Source: Aminobacter aganoensis
Lineage (GTDB): Bacteria > Pseudomonadota > Alphaproteobacteria > Rhizobiales > Rhizobiaceae
Assembly (NCBI RefSeq): GCF_014206975.1
Contig: NZ_JACHOU010000002.1
Coordinates: 434,001 to 498,000, forward strand
DNA: 64,000 nucleotides
Direction of reading: 5' to 3'
Positions within the stretch are counted from its first letter, which is position 1, and each line of letters opens with the position of its first letter. A program made the translations under genes and the position numbers. The notes under the pieces are model-generated. The model saw only the letters and a program-made list of their open reading frames with translations, was not told the origin of the DNA and did no database searches. Shown here one piece after another: positions 1-6,755 of the stretch.

Positions 1-242
1 TTGCCGTCCCAGATAAAGCCGTAGCCGTGCGTGTTTCTTTGGAACGGCCAAATCAGGCATTCATCGCCGACATACGGGACAACCACTTCCCTGAAAAAAC
101 GCTGTGATGCGCCCTTCTCAGTCCCCGTGAATTGCAGCGGATCGCCGTGCGTCCTCCATCGACCATAGTGGAGGCGACACCATCCACGAGAAAGATGTCG
201 CTTGCCGCAACCGGGAATCGAGCATATTCGGGAATTAGCCAT
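1..242 (-). CDS. HNH-type endonuclease, N-terminal part (runs off window)
   Basis: The first 80 codons of a second copy of the HNH-type protein encoded at 1753-2352 on the other strand. The proteins begin identically (MANSRICSI), then share a GCGK..H..GWC..HY.RW zinc-binding-like segment and the phrase VPYVGD.CLIWP. The 27 bases from the ATG are identical to the other copy, and both start codons follow a GAGGT ribosome binding site. The catalytic HNH core would lie outside the window. Free-standing HNH genes of this type are commonly mobile homing endonucleases in phages. Its start faces 339-1656, so the two copies form an inverted pair around two phage genes. Confidence 0.8.
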   Translation of the reverse strand, partial: MANSRICSIPGCGKRHLSRGWCRLHYGRWRTHGDPLQFTGTEKGASQRFFREVVVPYVGDECLIWPFQRNTHGYGFIWDG

Positions 243-338
243 CTGACACCTCATTCGTGTTGGCTTGGTTAGGGCTGAGGCGGTGTTGCAAGCACCAAAT
301 CAGCCCGCTATTGATAGCATTTTCAGTGTTTTTTTCAA

Positions 339-827
339 TCACTTACGCAGTTCGAGCCGGCTGATCAGGCCGTACTGCTTGAAGCCGATCTGCGCCAAAA
401 GACGCGACGTGACGGCCGGGTCATCGGCAATAATCGCCGTGGTGCCGCAATGGACCTCGACAACGGCAGGATTGGCTTCGGCCCATCCGACCATGCCCTT
501 CATGAGGCCTATCGCATCGCGCGGGTCCGCATGTTCATTGACCAGCCAGAACAGGTCGGTTGCCATCAGCCTGTTGCCGATCGAGTACACGCGGGTCAGT
601 GTGCCAAGGATCAGCCCGTCAATGCTGGCGCCGCTATCGACAACACAGACCCAACATGCGCCGCCGTGCTTCTGGCCGTGGCGCTGGATCGAGGCCAGGA
701 GAAGCCGCTTCGCTTCGGGCTCATCGATCTCGGCGATGCCGGTACGAGCGTAATGCGTCTTCATGTACGATTGCTGCAAAAGACGCACGATTGCCGGAAT
801 ATCAGAGAATGTCGCCGGTCTGATCAT
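339..827 (-). CDS. GNAT-family N-acetyltransferase
   Basis: 162 residues starting MIRPATFSDIPAIV, the typical beginning of a GNAT fold (beta1-alpha1). A central strand reads VCVVDSGASIDGLILGTLTRVY and the C-terminus VTSRLLAQIGFKQYG resembles the last GNAT helix and strand. GNAT enzymes move an acetyl group from acetyl-CoA to an amine; the substrate here is unknown. The chosen ATG lies four bases after the stop of the internal virion protein gene, so the two are probably translated together. GNAT genes next to internal-protein genes are common in short-tailed phages. Upstream in-frame ATG codons would overlap the neighbour and lack a ribosome site. Confidence 0.75.
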   Translation of the reverse strand: MIRPATFSDIPAIVRLLQQSYMKTHYARTGIAEIDEPEAKRLLLASIQRHGQKHGGACWVCVVDSGASIDGLILGTLTRVYSIGNRLMATDLFWLVNEHADPRDAIGLMKGMVGWAEANPAVVEVHCGTTAIIADDPAVTSRLLAQIGFKQYGLISRLELRK

Positions 828-831
828 AGTA

Positions 832-1656
832 TTACCATTTAATATCGATGTCATACATCTGTTCGACGAACGACAATTGCTTGTCTCGAAGCGCCTTTGC
901 CGCATTGAGTTGCTGCGTCCTCTGCGTCGCGTCGAGAGCTGTATTTGCCATTATTGACTGCTGCGACCTGTTGAACATGTCCTCCATCGAAGTTAAAAAC
1001 TGCGCCGCCGCGTTGCGATCCGACGAGTTGAGGTTGAGCGTCGCGATCCTCTGCTGCAGATCGCGGTCAAGCTTGTTCTCGGCGGTTCGAAAGCCGATGT
1101 CCTTGTCGACCAGCATGGTCTGAAGCGCGCGGTCGGCGGCGGCGAGACCCTCACGGGATGCGATGTCGCGGATCTGCTGGCTTTCCGCCGCGGTGATCGA
1201 CGATGCCTGCATCTCGCGCTGCAGTGTCCGGTCGAGGCCTGCCTGGGTACCAGCGAAGGCCTGCGCATCGTTCTGCGCTGCCATCGAGTATTCGAAGTTC
1301 CGGGCGTTTTCGTTGCGGGCAAAATCCTGCGAGGCATCCTGAGACGCGATCGGCAGCACGTTCTTGATCACGGCATCCTGCGCGGCGCCGACGGCCATGG
1401 ACGAGTTCAGCAGGCCGCGCCGGTTGGCCGATTTGAGGCCTTCGGTGCGCGCCATTTGGTTGAGCTTCGAGTCCTGCGACGACAGAGCCGTCACCTTGTC
1501 GGCAACGCTGTCATTGACCTGCTGAGGGGCAATCGACGGCATGGCCTCGCTGTCGCCCTTGGCAGCGTTCCACTGGTCGAAGGTCTGCCCGCCCGCCTTG
1601 GCGGCGTCGAACAGCCCGGGAGCCTTGATCGGTTTGGCCATCAATAGTGCTGCCAT
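832..1656 (-). CDS. Probable internal virion (ejection) protein
   Basis: 274 residues, rich in Ala, Gln and Asn, almost entirely predicted helix. It starts with a short hydrophobic MAALLMAKPIKAPGLFDAAK and continues with long heptad-like stretches such as ADRALQTMLVDKDIGF and LDRDLQQRIATLNLN. I find no enzymatic motif. Its position downstream of the tail genes and its helical, Ala/Gln-rich composition suit an internal head protein that is ejected with the DNA in podoviruses (compare P22 gp7/gp20 or T7 inner-core proteins); this is inference. The ATG at 1656 is preceded by a good GGAGG. The gene is flanked by two inverted HNH genes. Confidence 0.55.
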   Translation of the reverse strand: MAALLMAKPIKAPGLFDAAKAGGQTFDQWNAAKGDSEAMPSIAPQQVNDSVADKVTALSSQDSKLNQMARTEGLKSANRRGLLNSSMAVGAAQDAVIKNVLPIASQDASQDFARNENARNFEYSMAAQNDAQAFAGTQAGLDRTLQREMQASSITAAESQQIRDIASREGLAAADRALQTMLVDKDIGFRTAENKLDRDLQQRIATLNLNSSDRNAAAQFLTSMEDMFNRSQQSIMANTALDATQRTQQLNAAKALRDKQLSFVEQMYDIDIKW

Positions 1657-1752
1657 CGCAACCTCCTGATCTTTGTGGTACAAATAGCGAACCCGCCGAG
1701 CGTTGGCGCGCTGCGACGGGTTCTAACCAAGCCAACCTGTCATGAGGTCGAA

Positions 1753-2352
1753 ATGGCTAATTCCCGAATATGCTCGATTGCAGGGTGCGGCAAGCCGCAT
1801 AACGCTCGCGGATGGTGTCAGGCGCACTACCGCCGATGGCAGCACCATGGGGATCCGCTAGGGGGCGGCACGCCCAACGGCGCGCCTATGCGCTACTTCC
1901 GCGAGGTCGTCCTACCCTATGTGGGTGATGACTGCTTGATATGGCCGTATTACCGAGACGCCGCCGGCTACGCTCAAGTCAACGTTCAATTCGCCGATGA
2001 GCCACGCAGGCCAGTCCACGTTCATCGGCTGGCCTGCGAACACGTAAACGGACCACGTCCATCGCCTGATCACGAAGCGGCTCACAACTGCGGCAAAGGC
2101 CTTTTCGGATGCGTCGCCCCACTTCACACCCGATGGGCGACGCATGCTGAAAATATGGCTGACATGGTCGCGCACGGCACAAGTCACAAAGGCCAACGGC
2201 ACCCCATGGCCAGATTAACCGAAGATGACGTTCGGGCCATTAGATCGATGAATGGCAGCGCCAGCCATCGAACTATCGGGGCGCAGTTTGGCGTCAGCAG
2301 AGAACAAATCCGCGACATTCTCAACCGAAAGAAATGGTCGTGGCTCGCATAG
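1753..2352 (+). CDS. HNH-type homing endonuclease
   Basis: 199 residues from the ATG after GAGGT. N-terminal zinc-binding-like segment C..AGCGK.H.ARGWC.AHYRRW, then a central HNH region: VHVHRLACEHVNGPRP followed by DHEAAHNCGKGLFGCVAPLH, where the paired His and the N in HNCGKGLFGC are typical. The C-terminus has a small helix-turn-helix: LTEDDVRAIRSMNG, then TIGAQFGVSREQIRDIL, usual for DNA-recognition tails of phage HNH enzymes. It lies on the plus strand inside a minus-strand virion operon and has an inverted paralogue at 1-242. It probably acts as a selfish nuclease. No host gene disruption is visible at its insertion point. Confidence 0.88.
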   Translation: MANSRICSIAGCGKPHNARGWCQAHYRRWQHHGDPLGGGTPNGAPMRYFREVVLPYVGDDCLIWPYYRDAAGYAQVNVQFADEPRRPVHVHRLACEHVNGPRPSPDHEAAHNCGKGLFGCVAPLHTRWATHAENMADMVAHGTSHKGQRHPMARLTEDDVRAIRSMNGSASHRTIGAQFGVSREQIRDILNRKKWSWLA

Positions 2353-2436
2353 GCTTCAACGGATTGGGCGCGACCATGCGCGGCTCCTTTCAGTGAGCGA
2401 TAGGCCATTCGCGGCCGATGTCAGGAAATTCTAGGA

Positions 2437-2646
2437 TCAGTCCTTGGACTGCTCGCGCTCGCGGCGTTCAAGCTCGCGTTCGATGGCCGCCCGGATAAGG
2501 TCGAGGCGATCCTCGCCATCTTTCAGCAGCGAATCCATCCGCGCCTTTGCCCCTTCGGGCAAGGTCAGGTTGATGTTCTCGCGCCAAAGCTTCTTTCGTC
2601 CCACATCGCAGTCGAAACACACCGAAGCGCCCCGAGTCAAATTCAC
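2437..2646 (-). CDS. Small ribbon-helix-helix-like regulator
   Basis: 69 residues. The middle, ENINLTLPEGAKARMDSLL, has the strand-then-helix pattern of ribbon-helix-helix repressors such as Arc and CopG, followed by a charged helix (DLIRAAIERELERREREQ). The start has an AAGGTG ribosome site. It is divergent from the secreted protein gene at 2699, and the 52 bases between the two start codons hold most of two copies of an 18-bp near-palindrome. I infer autoregulation and control of the divergent gene. The position beside the tail fibre genes recalls the P22 immI region with its Arc and Mnt repressors. It could also be an antitoxin. Confidence 0.6.
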   Translation of the reverse strand: MNLTRGASVCFDCDVGRKKLWRENINLTLPEGAKARMDSLLKDGEDRLDLIRAAIERELERREREQSKD

Positions 2647-2648
2647 CT

Positions 2649-2712
2649 TATCATGTACACGATATTGATTTTTTGGCAGCAGTCGCCATTATCGTATCAT
2701 GTACACGATATT
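2649..2712. promoter_or_regulatory. Paired operator repeats in divergent intergenic region
   Basis: The sequence TATCATGTACACGATATT occurs twice without mismatch, at 2649-2666 and 2695-2712, 46 bp apart. Each copy is almost a perfect palindrome centred on TGTACA (TATC-A-TGTACA-C-GATA). The right copy covers the start codon of the secreted protein gene; the left copy ends 3 bp from the start codon of the RHH-like gene. This is the usual layout of an autoregulated ribbon-helix-helix operator. Binding by the 2437-2646 product is inference. Confidence 0.65.
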
Positions 2713-3046
2713 TCGAGCACTCTTGACGCTTTCTCTGCTGTCGTCACCCGCCCTCGCCGGTCGCGAGGACCCGACATGGAACCCGCCAGCCCGCTTTGAC
2801 TTCACATACCCCGGCAGGATGATCATTCGATACATGCCGCAGCGGATGGTCGTCGAAGAGTGCCATCGCCTTTCCAAGGGGCAGCGCGAACGGGCGATGG
2901 ACCAGCGTGGCTGCGCCAAACGGCTATCCCCCAAGGTCTGTGTCGTGGTGATCGTGGACAAGACCTACAAGCGGGCAACCCCGAGCGCGGTTCTTCGGCA
3001 CGAACGCGGTCACTGCAATGGATGGCCCGGCACCCACCCAGACTAA
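2699..3046 (+). CDS. Small secreted protein with HExxH motif
   Basis: 115 residues. Residues 1-20 are a clear signal peptide (MYTIFRALLTLSLLSSPALAG, cleavage probably after ALA). The mature part has four Cys and a C-terminal HERGHCNGWPGTHP, which fits HExxH plus a further His eight residues on, as in zinc metallopeptidases. Similar small secreted HE..H..GW proteins occur in phages and plasmids of alphaproteobacteria, but I know no demonstrated function. The start codon lies inside an operator repeat and no ribosome site precedes it. The gene is antisense to the tail operon and its last four bases overlap the convergent gene at 3043. It may be a lysogenic conversion gene. Confidence 0.6.
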   Translation: MYTIFRALLTLSLLSSPALAGREDPTWNPPARFDFTYPGRMIIRYMPQRMVVEECHRLSKGQRERAMDQRGCAKRLSPKVCVVVIVDKTYKRATPSAVLRHERGHCNGWPGTHPD

Positions 3047-3717
3047 CTCGGTGAGAACGAAGCGACTGTAACCGCATTCAAGCCATTGGTGCTTTCAAAC
3101 GGCGAATAGGAGATGGACCGGGCCGCCTCCTGCGGCATCATTAAATCCCATCCCCAGCTGTGGCGTCTTTGCAGCGCGCCATCAAAGAGGATTTCATCGC
3201 CTATCTCGGTGAGATTAGTCCATGTGATGGCATCATTGCGACCGCGTTTGACGTTCCCCACGATCAGACCATTGGATGGGACATCGAGGCTCACCGTGCC
3301 TGAACCGCTCGTCGCGCCGCTCGTTGCGAATGCGGATGACAGGTCGTACCCAATGACCCTGGCCACGACTATGGCGGTCGGGAGAGAGTTCCACGAAACC
3401 ACTACCGTGCCAGAAGTTCCGCTAGGTTGGGCGCTGAAGATTGCCGCTCCTGAGGCAGAACCTCCGCCACTGCCCGTTGTTCGTGCAACGTGCCTCGTGG
3501 CGGGCACACCGCCAATCGTTGCGGTAGGCGTCGTGCCAGGGTCCGTTGGTGTACCGTCATGATGGGCAAACAATAGCACCCAGCTACCGGCAACGGCTGG
3601 CCCCCACTCAACGTCCGAATGAGGAGCCGCCAGCGTCGAGCGAACATCTGTCTGGGTGATCGAGCGCAGAACCCCGGACGCGAACCCGGCCACGGGGCCT
3701 GTCATGCCGGGGATCAT
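3043..3717 (-). CDS. Probable tail/virion-associated protein
   Basis: 224 residues from an ATG that overlaps the previous stop (ATGA). Rich in Gly, Ser and Thr with alternating hydrophobic residues, suggesting a beta-sandwich: GSWVLLFAHHDGTPT, GTVVVSWNSLPTAIVVARVIGYD. No known domain recognised with confidence. It follows the fibre gene in the tail cluster, so a fibre tip or receptor-binding accessory role is inferred from context. It is the last minus-strand gene before the divergent RHH module. Confidence 0.55.
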   Translation of the reverse strand: MIPGMTGPVAGFASGVLRSITQTDVRSTLAAPHSDVEWGPAVAGSWVLLFAHHDGTPTDPGTTPTATIGGVPATRHVARTTGSGGGSASGAAIFSAQPSGTSGTVVVSWNSLPTAIVVARVIGYDLSSAFATSGATSGSGTVSLDVPSNGLIVGNVKRGRNDAITWTNLTEIGDEILFDGALQRRHSWGWDLMMPQEAARSISYSPFESTNGLNAVTVASFSPS

Positions 3718-4904
3718 GGCTTTTTCACCACTTGCGAGGACACGGCAAAATGGGTCGTGGTGATGCACCGGATCGTCAGCAGATACCACTTGGTGCTGTC
3801 GCAATCGGTGATCGTCGGGACGTCGCCCAGAAACTGGTTGCCGAAAGTGATGGTGCGGTCTGTCGTATCGTTACCCTGGATGAGGATCGTGCGGTAGGTG
3901 CCGGGCTGACCGTTGGTCGGATTGCCGATGGCGCGGTTGCCAGCGGCGGTCAAGGTGCGGTTGATACCGGCATCCCAGTCAACGGCAACGGTAGCGGCAT
4001 CGCTCAGCGCCACGGAAGCCGAAGCAGTCTCGATCAGGTCTGCCGCAATGTACTTGTCGGCGGTCGCGGCATAGACCTCGGCATCCGTCGCCTTTTCAAC
4101 GATACCCTTGGCCGTCGTTGACGCATCGAGGCCGGTCGGAACCACGCCAAATGCCGTTCCTGTGCCGAGGGTCTTGCCCGTCAGCGTCTGCGTGCCGCCG
4201 ACGGTGACAGCGCTTGCCGAGTTGGTTCCGGCCGTTGTGATGCGCAGATCACCGGTGCCAAGGGTCAGGACGCCGCTGGAATGGGTCAGGACGACGTTTG
4301 CGGCCGCGAAATCGATCACGGCGCCGGAGGCGAGGAAGAGATCACTCCAGGCGGTTCCCGAGACACCGAGCGCAGCGCCATCATTCGCCGCTGGCTTGAT
4401 CGGCCCATCGGCAAAGCTGTAGCCGTTCGTCGTCGCCCCGGCGAAGGCAAGCGCATTGGTGCTGTGGGTGATCGTGACATCGCCGACACCGAAGTTAACG
4501 GCGGTAGATGCGGCGAGCAGCAGGCTCGCATCGAAGCTGTAGCCGCTCGAAGCGCCGGCGAATGCCAGGGCGTTCGCGGAATGGGTCGCGGTGACGTCGC
4601 CGGCATTCCAGTTGATGACCCCACCCGAGGCAAGGAACAGATCCGACCAGGCTGTACCGGATGCACCGAGCGCGCCACCATCATTGGCCGACTGGAGAAA
4701 GGCCCCGGTGGATGTCATTGTTCCGGCAGCAACGACATTGCCGTTCTTGTCGACATAGAACCTGTCGGAGCCGCCGATCTGCAACGTCAGAAGCCGCGAT
4801 CCCGCCGCCGAGGCGGAGTCCGTGGCATTCATCTTGATCGCGTGATAGGTCGTCCCTGCGTCGTTCCACAGGTCGGTCAGCGAATGGATATAGGCGTCAG
4901 CCAT
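3714..4904 (-). CDS. Tail fibre-like protein with internal repeats
   Basis: 396 residues, beta-rich and repetitive. The N-terminus includes LQIGGSDRFYVDKNGNVV, seen in many phage fibre proteins. Two long repeats follow, each with GTAWSDLFLASG then a ..THS.. segment and ALAFAGA, spaced about 100 residues. A segment with GTQTLTGKTLG and the phrase ATDAEVYAATADKYI, common in phage fibres, leads into a C-terminal domain. It probably forms part of a trimeric fibre with a replaceable tip. Four-base overlap with the next gene indicates coupled translation. Confidence 0.75.
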   Translation of the reverse strand: MADAYIHSLTDLWNDAGTTYHAIKMNATDSASAAGSRLLTLQIGGSDRFYVDKNGNVVAAGTMTSTGAFLQSANDGGALGASGTAWSDLFLASGGVINWNAGDVTATHSANALAFAGASSGYSFDASLLLAASTAVNFGVGDVTITHSTNALAFAGATTNGYSFADGPIKPAANDGAALGVSGTAWSDLFLASGAVIDFAAANVVLTHSSGVLTLGTGDLRITTAGTNSASAVTVGGTQTLTGKTLGTGTAFGVVPTGLDASTTAKGIVEKATDAEVYAATADKYIAADLIETASASVALSDAATVAVDWDAGINRTLTAAGNRAIGNPTNGQPGTYRTILIQGNDTTDRTITFGNQFLGDVPTITDCDSTKWYLLTIRCITTTHFAVSSQVVKKP

Positions 4905-4910
4905 TGAGTT

Positions 4911-5006
4911 TCAGCCTCTGAGATAATCGGGAATGGCGCGTAGAAGTGCGCCGAGTAGATTGAGCCAGAACCGCAGGCCCTTGGCGGGCTCCTTGGGCGC
5001 GCTCAC
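4911..5006 (-). CDS. 31-residue membrane peptide
   Basis: A very short gene starting at GTG, whose bases overlap the stop of the upstream gene (GTGA). It encodes MSAPKEPAKG followed by a single hydrophobic helix (LRFWLNLLGALLRAI) and PDYLRG. Tight coupling and a sensible peptide argue that it is real. Small membrane peptides in this place could be holin-like or a membrane anchor; there is no direct evidence for either. Confidence 0.45.
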   Translation of the reverse strand: MSAPKEPAKGLRFWLNLLGALLRAIPDYLRG

Positions 5007-5434
5007 AGCTTCGCAGCCGTCAGAAAAAGCGTGTCGACCATCTCGTCCGCGAGCCCGAGTTCGATCGAGAGCGCCCAGAGATATGGATGCCCTCTCGAGA
5101 TGTAAGTCGCCTTCCGCCACCAGATACGAACAGGTTCGTAGGGATAGGCTTCGATCAGCGCATTCACGCGGCCAAGCAGGATGCCGTTGTCGTGCTGGTA
5201 GAGCGCGATCTCGGCCTGTGCAGGCGAAACCCGATCTGGAATTCGGACTACCGGGCCCTCGACATCATGCACTGCAAGTACATCGGTTAGATCGGATTCG
5301 CTCTTGATAGGGGTGACTGGCGTCCCCTTCGGCACGCTCTCGACGTAGCCCCTGGCTTTGCTTGACCAGATGCGAGCGTCTTCCCCCACCGACCAATACC
5401 AGTTCTGTGGTGTGTAAACGGGAAGATCAAGCAT
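5003..5434 (-). CDS. Hypothetical tail-region protein
   Basis: 143 residues starting MLDLPVYTPQNWYWSVGEDARIWSS, which resembles short phage proteins found after tail fibre genes (often a W..G....V.SS..G.YV pattern). The second half contains RVSPAQAEIALYQHDNGILLGRVNALIEAY, like the region seen in proteins that cap or assemble fibres. No enzyme motif. It overlaps the fibre gene upstream by 8 bases and the 31-residue peptide downstream, so all three are likely co-translated. Confidence 0.55.
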   Translation of the reverse strand: MLDLPVYTPQNWYWSVGEDARIWSSKARGYVESVPKGTPVTPIKSESDLTDVLAVHDVEGPVVRIPDRVSPAQAEIALYQHDNGILLGRVNALIEAYPYEPVRIWWRKATYISRGHPYLWALSIELGLADEMVDTLFLTAAKL

Positions 5435-6755
5435 ACTGCCCGCCCGTTGCAGTCGTGCCGGCCACGTTGCCGGGGAAGTAGTTGGCGCCGCCGCCGAAGG
5501 TGTTGACCACTGCGTTCAGCGCGGCATTGTAGCGCTTCCCTGTCGCGGCACCCGAGAACGTGGCGCTGAAGACTGTGGCGCCAGATCCGTTCGATGCATC
5601 AATGAAGGAGACGCCCCATGCCGGCGTCCCGGTGATCGTGATCGTCTGCCCCGACAGGACCAAAGCTCCGTAATTCAGCAGCCAGTGGTAGTTGGTTGCG
5701 CCACTAATCGTGTAGCCAGAATTGACGTTGACCGTGCCGCCCGTATTGATCTCCAGATGGGAGCGAGTGCAGGCCGCAAAGGCCATGTTGCCCGAGATGT
5801 TCAGGACGGCATTGTTCTGGACAAGGATGCCCTGCCCGAGCGAACTAGCTGCCGAGTTTTGGACCTGAAAGCCGCGAACGCTGAGGATCGACGCATTCGA
5901 GACGGAAAACGCGCCATAGGCGTTGTGCGAGATGACGCAGTTCGCCGGGGTTGTGGTATCCCCGGCCAACGTTACCTGGCCGCCGAAGAACGGCGTGTCG
6001 ACCGATATCGAGCCGGTGTACGTCCCTGTCCTGACCTGGATTGTCACGCTGAAACCGCCGAGATCGAGCGTCTTGGCGACATCAATCGCCTTCTGGATGG
6101 TCAGGAACCCGCCTCCGGATGAATCCACAAGTCCGGTATTGCTGTCTGATCCGTCCGTTCGGACATAATAGGTGCGGTTGGCGGTCAAGACCTCGCGGGC
6201 CGTCGCCCATTCCGGCGCGGTCAGGGCTGCGTTCTGCCGCAAGACCTGAAGGGCTGTGCCTTTTGCCAGTTTGACCAGGGTATCCGCCCCGGTTGCGTAG
6301 AGCATATCGCCGGCAACAAGGGCCAGGCCTTCAAGTGTCTCGATTGTCGGATAGGATGCCCATTCCGGTGCCGTCGCCCCGGCGTTCATCCGCATATGCT
6401 GTAGCGCGGTGCCTTTGGCGAGACGCGCCCAAGTCGCCGCTCCATTCGAATAGATCAGATCGCCAGCAACAGCTGTTCCCAATCCGGCAAGGGCCGTGAG
6501 ATCGGTATCAAGGGGCTGATACGCTGCCGCAATCGCCGCCGGCGTCAGAAAGTCCGTGCCGGCCTCAAGATTTACGCCCGCCTTGAACGCCGCTTCGTTG
6601 GCAAAAGTCAGGAACGACCGGCCGTATGGCGTGGTCGTCAGCGCCGCGATGTCGGTCAGGTTCTGGTTGAGCGGCTGATAGGTGCCGGGAAGACCCCCTT
6701 CCAGTTCCTTCAGCCTTGCCAGAACCTTGATCAGTTCGGCGCGCCAGAATGCCAT
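5427..6755 (-). CDS. Tail spike/fibre with right-handed beta-helix
   Basis: 442 residues. Residues 1-30 are an Arg/Leu-rich helix likely to attach to the tail. Two near-repeats of LAKGTALQ..R.NA..TAPEWA (about residues 112-190) form a stalk. From about residue 200, RTYYVRTDGSDSNTG and FLTIQKAIDVA open a typical parallel beta-helix of the pectate-lyase fold, with many short N/V/S-rich rungs (VNVNSGYTISGATN). Such domains bind or cut surface polysaccharide. No catalytic residues can be assigned. Directly follows the tail tube-like gene. Confidence 0.82.
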   Translation of the reverse strand: MAFWRAELIKVLARLKELEGGLPGTYQPLNQNLTDIAALTTTPYGRSFLTFANEAAFKAGVNLEAGTDFLTPAAIAAAYQPLDTDLTALAGLGTAVAGDLIYSNGAATWARLAKGTALQHMRMNAGATAPEWASYPTIETLEGLALVAGDMLYATGADTLVKLAKGTALQVLRQNAALTAPEWATAREVLTANRTYYVRTDGSDSNTGLVDSSGGGFLTIQKAIDVAKTLDLGGFSVTIQVRTGTYTGSISVDTPFFGGQVTLAGDTTTPANCVISHNAYGAFSVSNASILSVRGFQVQNSAASSLGQGILVQNNAVLNISGNMAFAACTRSHLEINTGGTVNVNSGYTISGATNYHWLLNYGALVLSGQTITITGTPAWGVSFIDASNGSGATVFSATFSGAATGKRYNAALNAVVNTFGGGANYFPGNVAGTTATGGQYA

